Below, in pieces: positions 59,307 through 64,000 of a DNA stretch of 64,000 bases. Numbering within the stretch: the stretch's first letter is position 1; every line of letters begins with the position of its first letter. The stretch lies in contig CAKVHA010000007.1 of NCBI GenBank assembly GCA_934747775.1, forward strand, positions 4,738 to 68,737, read 5' to 3'. A program made the translations under genes and the position numbers. The notes under the pieces are model-generated. The model was not told where the DNA came from. It saw nothing but the letters and a program-made list of their open reading frames with translations, and ran no database searches. The stretch is from an uncultured Clostridia bacterium. GTDB lineage: Bacteria > Bacillota > Clostridia > Christensenellales > UBA1242.

Positions 59307-59732
59307 TTAAAGCAGCATTTCATATACCATAGCACTATTGCTGCCGTAATAATTTTTTCTTGTGATAACTTTTTCAAACCCTAATTTTTCATACAAACTT
59401 ATTGCAATTTTGTTTGTTTCATTAACCTCCAAATAAAACTTTTTTATTTTGTTTTGTTTTAGATAGTCTATAGCATTTAATATCAACGCTTTTGCATAGC
59501 CTTTTTTTCTATGACTTTCCAAAACCGCAATCTGCTGAAGATTTGCTTCATCTAAAAACACATAAACCGATATAAAACCAAGAATATTGTCACCATCTTG
59601 AAACACAAACGTTTTTACTTTATCGCCTTTTAAATCACCTAAAACCGACTCGGCAGAATAAGGTCTATCAAAACATGCGTTTTCAATTTCCATTAAAGCA
59701 GCTAAATCGGCAACACCCGCAGGCCTAATCAT
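59307..59732 (-). CDS. rimI: Ribosomal protein S18-alanine N-acetyltransferase RimI
   Basis: GNAT acetyltransferase, 141 residues, with MIRPAGVADLAALMEIENACFDRPYSAESV at the start, then the acetyl-CoA site ESHRKKGYAKALILNAIDYLKQ (R/Q-x-x-G-x-A) and FYLEVNETNKIAISLYEKLGFEKVITRKNYY. That match and the position next to tsaB identify RimI. It overlaps tsaB by 8 bases. GGAGAG precedes the ATG. Confidence 0.92.
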   Translation of the reverse strand: MIRPAGVADLAALMEIENACFDRPYSAESVLGDLKGDKVKTFVFQDGDNILGFISVYVFLDEANLQQIAVLESHRKKGYAKALILNAIDYLKQNKIKKFYLEVNETNKIAISLYEKLGFEKVITRKNYYGSNSAMVYEMLL

Positions 59733-60348
59733 TTTTTCTCTCCAAATTACGTTCTGCTTGCGATAGTTGTAAGTATAACGGCTCTACATTTTTTGTAAAT
59801 TCCTTTCGCTCTAATTTATCTGCAAAAGAATCAACTAAAAGTTGATTATAATTAGTTATCACATTAAATGTATATGCGTCACCTAGGTTTAAATGTTCGC
59901 TTTCCAAACAAAATATTTTTTTTCCATCAAACTTATCCAGTTTCGAAATTTCACACACGCCGCAGTCTTTAATAACAGCCCCTTCAACAACACCGTAATA
60001 CACGCTATTTGCAGTGCATTTTGTTATACACACGCCACACTTGATTGCAGGTGCCAAGATTTCAAACACACTTACACTAACTACTGGCTTATCTAGCGCA
60101 AAAGCAAACGCCTTTACGGTTGCCATTCCAACACGTATCCCCGTAAAAGAACCCGGCCCAACAACAACACCGAATACATCCATATCACCAACACTTAAGC
60201 GGTTTTTATTAAAAACATCATCGATGTGTGTCATCAAATTTTCGCTTTGCTTTTCGCCGTCTTTTAATTCGTCCACAAAAACATTTTTACCGTTTAACAA
60301 AACAATTTTTGCATTGTTGCCAGTTGTATCAATTCCTAAAAATTTCAT
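59725..60348 (-). CDS. tsaB: tRNA threonylcarbamoyladenosine protein TsaB
   Basis: Partner of TsaD in t6A synthesis, 207 residues of the ASKHA fold. It has FLGIDTTGNNAKIVLL at the start, then GVVVGPGSFTGIRVGMATVKAFAFALDKPVVSVSVFEIL, the standard TsaB signature. The C-terminal half is divergent as usual. Order tsaE-tsaB-rimI is the common Bacillota arrangement; tsaD is not in the window. It overlaps tsaE by four bases (ATGA). Confidence 0.93.
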   Translation of the reverse strand: MKFLGIDTTGNNAKIVLLNGKNVFVDELKDGEKQSENLMTHIDDVFNKNRLSVGDMDVFGVVVGPGSFTGIRVGMATVKAFAFALDKPVVSVSVFEILAPAIKCGVCITKCTANSVYYGVVEGAVIKDCGVCEISKLDKFDGKKIFCLESEHLNLGDAYTFNVITNYNQLLVDSFADKLERKEFTKNVEPLYLQLSQAERNLERKND

Positions 60349-60770
60349 TTTTTCACCTTAAATATTCTTTCATTATCGCCAGTTTTTTCTATATCAATCA
60401 CAATAGGATTAACGTAATTAATGTCAATTTTGTATGGCCATTCCACCAAAATTACATCTTTTTCGTTTTTAAATAAAATATCTTCCGCACCAATTTCTTG
60501 CAGTTCGTCATAATTTTCTAGCCTATATAAATCAAAATGATACAATTTAAAATTCTTGGCGTTATACACTTTTACGATGTTAAAAGTTGGGCTTGTTACA
60601 ACTTCTGTTACACCCAAGGCTTCCGCCAAAAATTTTGTAAATGTGGTTTTTCCAGCACCCAAGTCGCCGTTTAGCAAAATCGTTTCACCACCACACAAAA
60701 GATTTGCAAAATAAATTGCAAACCTTTTAGTTTCTTCCAAATTATTTACTTTCGTTATCTTTTCCGTCAT
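60345..60770 (-). CDS. tsaE: tRNA threonylcarbamoyladenosine protein TsaE
   Basis: P-loop ATPase needed for t6A synthesis, 141 residues. It has NNLEETKRFAIYFANLL, Walker A LNGDLGAGKTTFTKFLAEAL, SPTFNIVKVY, LYHFDLYRLENYDELQEIGAEDIL and VILVEWPYKI (all TsaE motifs). I chose the MTEKITK start because AAGAGAG lies just upstream; it lies 29 bases inside the 3' end of the PAP2 gene. Longer in-frame starts have no site. Confidence 0.95.
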   Translation of the reverse strand: MTEKITKVNNLEETKRFAIYFANLLCGGETILLNGDLGAGKTTFTKFLAEALGVTEVVTSPTFNIVKVYNAKNFKLYHFDLYRLENYDELQEIGAEDILFKNEKDVILVEWPYKIDINYVNPIVIDIEKTGDNERIFKVKK

Positions 60771-61698
60771 TTTTACTCTCTTCCACATCAGTAGTCGCTT
60801 CAACTTTTTTAGGGTCGTCATTTATTGTTTTGAAAATCCAAGGCAAAATAGTTGTAGCAAAAAGTCCCAACACAAAATAGTAAATACTTGTTTTAAAGTC
60901 GATACTCTTTTTAGAAATCAACAAAACATATGCCACTATCATAACACCAAGACCAATAACAACCTTAGTAATTTTATTCTTCATTGTTTCCTTGCTTCCG
61001 TCGTATTTAATCCATTTTTTGTCTATAAAATAACCAACAGCAATCGCCAAGAACATACCAATAAATCTATAAACCTTTTCAAGTGTGTCAACATCTGAAA
61101 TAAGGTTTGTAAAAACAACAACAAAATATATTGCCAAAACAACAGGAATCAAACACAACAACACTAGTTCCCATTTAATTTTACCCTTAAGTTTGTCAAC
61201 CAACCAATCTAGCACATAAATTATAGCCACAGTAAAGAACGATCCAATTAAAAGCCCAGCAATAACATCTGTTAGATAATGCGCTCCAAAATACATGCGG
61301 CTAATAGCTACAAGCACACCCATTAAAATATACTCACACCACATATCAACTTTTTTCCAAGTGGTTTTTAGTGCACCAGTGCGTTTTGTTTCGTACACCA
61401 AAAGCGTGCTAACAGTAGCATAACTCATAGCGTGTCCACTTGGGAACGAATAGCCGCTATCCAACGCACCTTCTGGGCGTGGTCTTTTTACAAGCCCCTT
61501 AAACACCTTATTAAAACCGCAGCTGCCTAAATATACAAACATCATTTTAAACGCGTACGATTTTGAATAAACCCAATACACAGCAAAAAATGCAAGATAG
61601 AAAAACAAGTCTTCACCAAACACGTTGATTATTTTAAATAACACATCTAAAAATCCGCAGCTTAAACTTTGAAAAAATCTAACAATCTGTAATTCCAT
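60742..61698 (-). CDS. PAP2-family membrane phosphatase
   Basis: A 318-residue polytopic phosphatase with the PAP2 motifs K-x6-R-P (VKRPRP, residues ~70), SGH (YSFPSGHAMSYATVS) and SRMYFGAHYLTDV with the third His. About seven membrane segments; the C-terminal half (three extra segments) is longer than minimal PAP2 proteins and ends in an acidic, charged tail (ATTDVEESKNDGKDN). Such enzymes dephosphorylate lipid phosphates such as undecaprenyl pyrophosphate, which would suit a region full of cell-wall genes. Assignment to Und-PP is inference. AAAGGAAAA precedes the ATG. Confidence 0.9.
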   Translation of the reverse strand: MELQIVRFFQSLSCGFLDVLFKIINVFGEDLFFYLAFFAVYWVYSKSYAFKMMFVYLGSCGFNKVFKGLVKRPRPEGALDSGYSFPSGHAMSYATVSTLLVYETKRTGALKTTWKKVDMWCEYILMGVLVAISRMYFGAHYLTDVIAGLLIGSFFTVAIIYVLDWLVDKLKGKIKWELVLLCLIPVVLAIYFVVVFTNLISDVDTLEKVYRFIGMFLAIAVGYFIDKKWIKYDGSKETMKNKITKVVIGLGVMIVAYVLLISKKSIDFKTSIYYFVLGLFATTILPWIFKTINDDPKKVEATTDVEESKNDGKDNESK

Positions 61699-61798
61699 AA
61701 CACTTTTCCTTTGACTTTTTAATCATTATAACACTAACAAACCAAATAACAAACTATTCTTTGGTTTTATTTGTTAAATTTTGGGTCAATAATATAAA

Positions 61799-62575
61799 AT
61801 GCAAACAAAATTAAGTAAGTTTTCAAATATAATTTTAAAATATTTTGTAATTTTTGCCATAACTTTTTTGTGGCTAAATTATATTAAAGTAAAAAATACG
61901 GTTGCAATTGTAATATCAATAGTTGTTGCAATAACATTGGGTTACATAATTTTTTTGCTGACAAACCACAAAAACAAACGAATAAATTTATCAAAACAAG
62001 AAAACGAAAAAATTGAAAACATCACACTGCAATTTTTGTATAGTCCGCTAAAAAACACACTAAAATTTTTTACAGATATGTTTAGCAAAAACTACGCGGT
62101 TAAGATTAATAAAACTCACCTTACCCTAAACAAAATGCAAGTTGTGCCGTTATTTAACACAATTAGCGTTAGCGAAAATGATGTGTATAGCGTTTTAAAG
62201 GAGTTAGACGGAGAAATTGTTATACTATGTGCAAACTACACACAAGAAGCGTTAAAAGCAGCAACAAAATGTAATGTGAAAATTCACCTTTTAGATCAAG
62301 TGGATATTTACAATATTTTAAAAAAGTACGATAAATTTCCAGAGTTTGGCATAACAAAAAACACAAAACAAAAGTTAAAATTTAAAGATATTAAAAACAC
62401 CGCATTTGCTCGCGTTAATGCTAAAAATTATTTACTTAGCAGCATTATTATACTGCTTACAAGCTTTTTTGTGCGGTTTAATATATATTACACTGTGTTT
62501 AGCACGCTACTGCTCGCCTTTGCAGGTATTTGCCTTATAAAGCCAACACCAAAATCAAATAGTTTCACATTGTAG
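61799..62575 (+). CDS. Membrane protein with a possible Mrr-like cytosolic domain
   Basis: A 258-residue protein with two N-terminal membrane segments (about 12-28 and 34-53) and a C-terminal pair (about 212-250), so a central cytosolic domain (about 56-205). That domain includes GEIVILCANYTQEALKAATKCNVKIHLLDQVDIYNIL, which resembles the end of Mrr-type restriction-endonuclease-fold domains (V-x-T-x-x-x-F-T-x-x-A ... L-I-D), but the QxK/ExK catalytic motif is absent. The family is uncertain. No ribosome binding site is seen, and a TATAAA sits right at the ATG. Confidence 0.55.
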   Translation: MQTKLSKFSNIILKYFVIFAITFLWLNYIKVKNTVAIVISIVVAITLGYIIFLLTNHKNKRINLSKQENEKIENITLQFLYSPLKNTLKFFTDMFSKNYAVKINKTHLTLNKMQVVPLFNTISVSENDVYSVLKELDGEIVILCANYTQEALKAATKCNVKIHLLDQVDIYNILKKYDKFPEFGITKNTKQKLKFKDIKNTAFARVNAKNYLLSSIIILLTSFFVRFNIYYTVFSTLLLAFAGICLIKPTPKSNSFTL

Positions 62576-62657
62576 ACTTTTAAATCAAATTTTTAAGTAT
62601 TGCATTTTACACAAAAATATGATAATATTGTTGTTATAAAAAACACGGAGAAAAGTT

Positions 62658-63047
62658 ATGAACACAAGCAATACTAAAAACAATGTAAAAGTATACGGAA
62701 TAGGTTTTGTTCCTGACAATAAAACATCTATGAAAATAAACATAAAACTTGCAGACAATAGCACAGCATACTACATTCCAAAAAAGATTAAGAAAAACAT
62801 ATATTTTCTAACCCCAGTAGAAGCCACAAAAGTTGTTAACTACTTTAACTCGCTAAACGACGGCCGCGTGTATAGTATGTTTTCAACACACCTTACCAGC
62901 CTACAATTTGCAAAGAAAATGTGCACCGCAAGAAAAGACTTTTTAAACAACTATCCAGCCGCATTTTATAGAGCAACAGGTTTTAGAATTGTAGCATCTG
63001 CCGATAAATATTTAGAATCGCTACAGGCACAAGAAAAAACAAAATAG
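62658..63047 (+). CDS. Small protein, function unknown
   Basis: A 129-residue soluble protein that I do not recognise, with a beta-rich N-terminal half (KVYGIGFVPDNKTSMKINIKLADNSTAYYIPKKI) and a helical second half (PVEATKVVNYFNSL, then AKKMCTARKDFLNNYPAAFYRA). CGGAGAAAA lies before the ATG and a promoter-like TTGCAT-17-TAATAT precedes it by about 35 bases. It is monocistronic with a terminator directly after. Confidence 0.72.
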   Translation: MNTSNTKNNVKVYGIGFVPDNKTSMKINIKLADNSTAYYIPKKIKKNIYFLTPVEATKVVNYFNSLNDGRVYSMFSTHLTSLQFAKKMCTARKDFLNNYPAAFYRATGFRIVASADKYLESLQAQEKTK

Positions 63048-63051
63048 TGAT

Positions 63052-63089
63052 AAAAAAAGTTTAAGTCAAATAAAGACTTAAACTTTTTT
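63052..63089. terminator. Bidirectional terminator
   Basis: AAAAGTTTAAGTC - 7 bases - GACTTAAACTTTT, a 13-bp stem with flanking A and T runs, between the convergent small gene and yhbY. Confidence 0.92.
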
Positions 63090-63111
63090 ATTATCCACAT
63101 TTAGCGTCAAG

Positions 63112-63423
63112 TTATTTCATTATATTTCTAACTGCTTCTAGTGATTTGTTGTTTGGTTTTTTGCTTGCTTTATAAACAACAATTTTGTTACCAATTGTGC
63201 AAACTGTTTCACAGCCTGTAGTTTTTTCAAGTTCGGCAGCAATTTCATTTAAGCTGAGACTAGCACTATCCTGAACTTTAATTTTAATTATTTCGTGAGC
63301 AAAAAGGTTGTCATTAACTTGTTTTACAACATTAGGTGTAATGTCACCTTTGCCAATGTAAACAAGGTCTGGCAATTCTTGTGCCAAACTTCTAAGTGCA
63401 GTTCTTTGTTGTTTTGTAATCAT
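63112..63423 (-). CDS. yhbY: YhbY-family RNA-binding protein (CRM domain)
   Basis: A 103-residue CRM-domain protein associated with 50S ribosome assembly. It has TKQQRTALRSLAQELPDLVYIGKGDITPNVVKQVNDNL, HEIIKIKV, then IGNKIVVYKASKK, the family signature. It follows obg by 9 bases with AAGGAG before the ATG; obg-yhbY is a common ribosome-assembly pair. Confidence 0.95.
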   Translation of the reverse strand: MITKQQRTALRSLAQELPDLVYIGKGDITPNVVKQVNDNLFAHEIIKIKVQDSASLSLNEIAAELEKTTGCETVCTIGNKIVVYKASKKPNNKSLEAVRNIMK

Positions 63424-63432
63424 ATTTTCTCC

Positions 63433-64000
63433 TTATTCGGTGTACTCTAATTCGATGCCATTAAGTCTTACAGTATCGCCGTCTTTTAAACCTTTCTTTT
63501 TAAGTTCGTCAATAATTCCTTCGTCTTTTAATTGTTTTTGGAAATACGCGTTAGATGTGTAGTCGTCTAGCACAACCCTACGAGTAATTTCTTCAATAAG
63601 GTTTCCGCTAACTTCGTACAAGCCTTCGCATACCCTAACAACCTTAAACGAGCGGTCTTTTTTGTCTATTGCAACTTGCTCCACTTCTATGCGGTCTGGA
63701 ACAGGAATAACTTGCAACTTCTTAACAACAGCAGCAATCATATCGTTTAAGCCCATATGAGCCGCTGCGCTAATCTCATATGCTTCGGTGCCTTTTGGAA
63801 GTTTTGCCTTAAAGTCGTCAATAACCGATTTATCGGTCACTAAATCAACCTTATTTAGCGCAACAATTTGTGCAATTTTTCCAACTTTAGCACTATATTG
63901 CTTTAATTCGTTATTAATAACCGTGTAGTCATTAAAAGGATCACGCCCTTCACTACCAGAAATATCAACCACATGAATTAGCAGCCTTGTGCGCTCTATG
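63433..64000 (-). CDS. obg: GTPase Obg, 5' part beyond the window
   Basis: GTPase acting in 50S subunit assembly. Only the C-terminal ~189 residues are inside; the frame is open to the window edge (IERTRLLIHVVDISG, after G3). Visible are NKVDLV (G4) and the SAAA motif (G5), then the OCT domain (VRVCEGLYEVSGNLIEEITRRVVLDDYTSNAYFQKQLKDEGI). The Obg identity follows from this OCT domain and the yhbY pairing. Confidence 0.95.
   Translation of the reverse strand, partial: IERTRLLIHVVDISGSEGRDPFNDYTVINNELKQYSAKVGKIAQIVALNKVDLVTDKSVIDDFKAKLPKGTEAYEISAAAHMGLNDMIAAVVKKLQVIPVPDRIEVEQVAIDKKDRSFKVVRVCEGLYEVSGNLIEEITRRVVLDDYTSNAYFQKQLKDEGIIDELKKKGLKDGDTVRLNGIELEYTE

Noticed and set aside
1..64000. CRISPR arrays, insertion sequences and transposases
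   Set aside because: No regularly spaced direct repeats and no transposase motif was seen anywhere in the window.

Overview
The window is a low-GC (by eye roughly one third G+C) bacterial chromosome segment. It looks like an uncultured member of the Clostridia or a related Bacillota lineage. The signs are hrcA-grpE-dnaK under a CIRCE operator, a dnaG-rpoD-trmK-zinc-ribbon block, an RNase J, a sigma-K type sporulation factor, a PdaB-like polysaccharide deacetylase, a HemW-LepA pair, strong AGGAG-type ribosome binding sites and sigma-A promoters with 17-18 bp spacers. No species can be named from the sequence alone.

Layout. 1-3.5 kb: heat-shock operon hrcA-grpE-dnaK (dnaK runs off the left edge). 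3.6-5.2 kb: three small helical proteins of unknown function; two have their own sigma-A promoters and all three are separated by hairpin terminators. 5.2-8.1 kb: lepA-hemW. 8.4-13.7 kb: a GDPD-like protein that has lost its catalytic residues, a small membrane protein, an NMT1/SsuA-type ABC importer (lipoprotein, ATPase, permease) and a YkvI-like transporter. 13.7-17.9 kb: dnaG, rpoD, trmK and a coiled-coil zinc-ribbon gene. 18.1-18.5 kb: tRNA-Arg(CCT) and a 20-residue hydrophobic peptide gene with its own promoter. 18.8-24.2 kb: rsmF, folD, two membrane proteins, a large inverted repeat and rarA. 24.2-24.6 kb: RNase P RNA. 24.6-27.6 kb: an unknown helical protein, an MBG-type lipoprotein and sigK. 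27.7-31.3 kb: RNase J, TrmR and a U32-family TrhP-like protein (tRNA wobble-uridine modification), behind a structured leader. 31.6-32.5 kb: a polytopic membrane protein.

32.58-44.57 kb is a compact phage-derived module. Nearly all of it is on the minus strand: a sigma-region-4-like regulator, terminase large subunit, two small proteins, portal, scaffold, capsid, four probable head-completion or short-tail proteins, a BhlA-type protein and a holin. The gene order and sizes match the head-completion block of P22-like short-tailed phages. I find no integrase, repressor, replication gene, tape measure or endolysin. Upstream of the regulator lie a strong promoter and a DinR/LexA-type site (GAAC-N4-GTTC), so SOS induction is plausible. 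A plus-strand membrane-anchored SH3b protein sits inside the module. A much larger membrane-anchored SH3b/beta-propeller-like protein lies just outside it.

47.7-53.9 kb: a two-OB-fold SSB, a PdaB-like deacetylase, and topoisomerase IV subunits (parE-parC). 54.0-59.3 kb: a cell-wall precursor cluster (MurG, a truncated WYL-type regulator, a D-Ala-D-Ala ligase family protein, a MurF-like Mur ligase with an N-terminal membrane domain, and an alpha/beta hydrolase). It is AT-richer than its surroundings and may remodel the peptide stem terminus. 59.3-61.7 kb: rimI, tsaB, tsaE and a PAP2 phosphatase. 61.8-63.0 kb: two plus-strand unknowns. 63.1-64 kb: yhbY and the 3' part of obg, which runs off the right edge.
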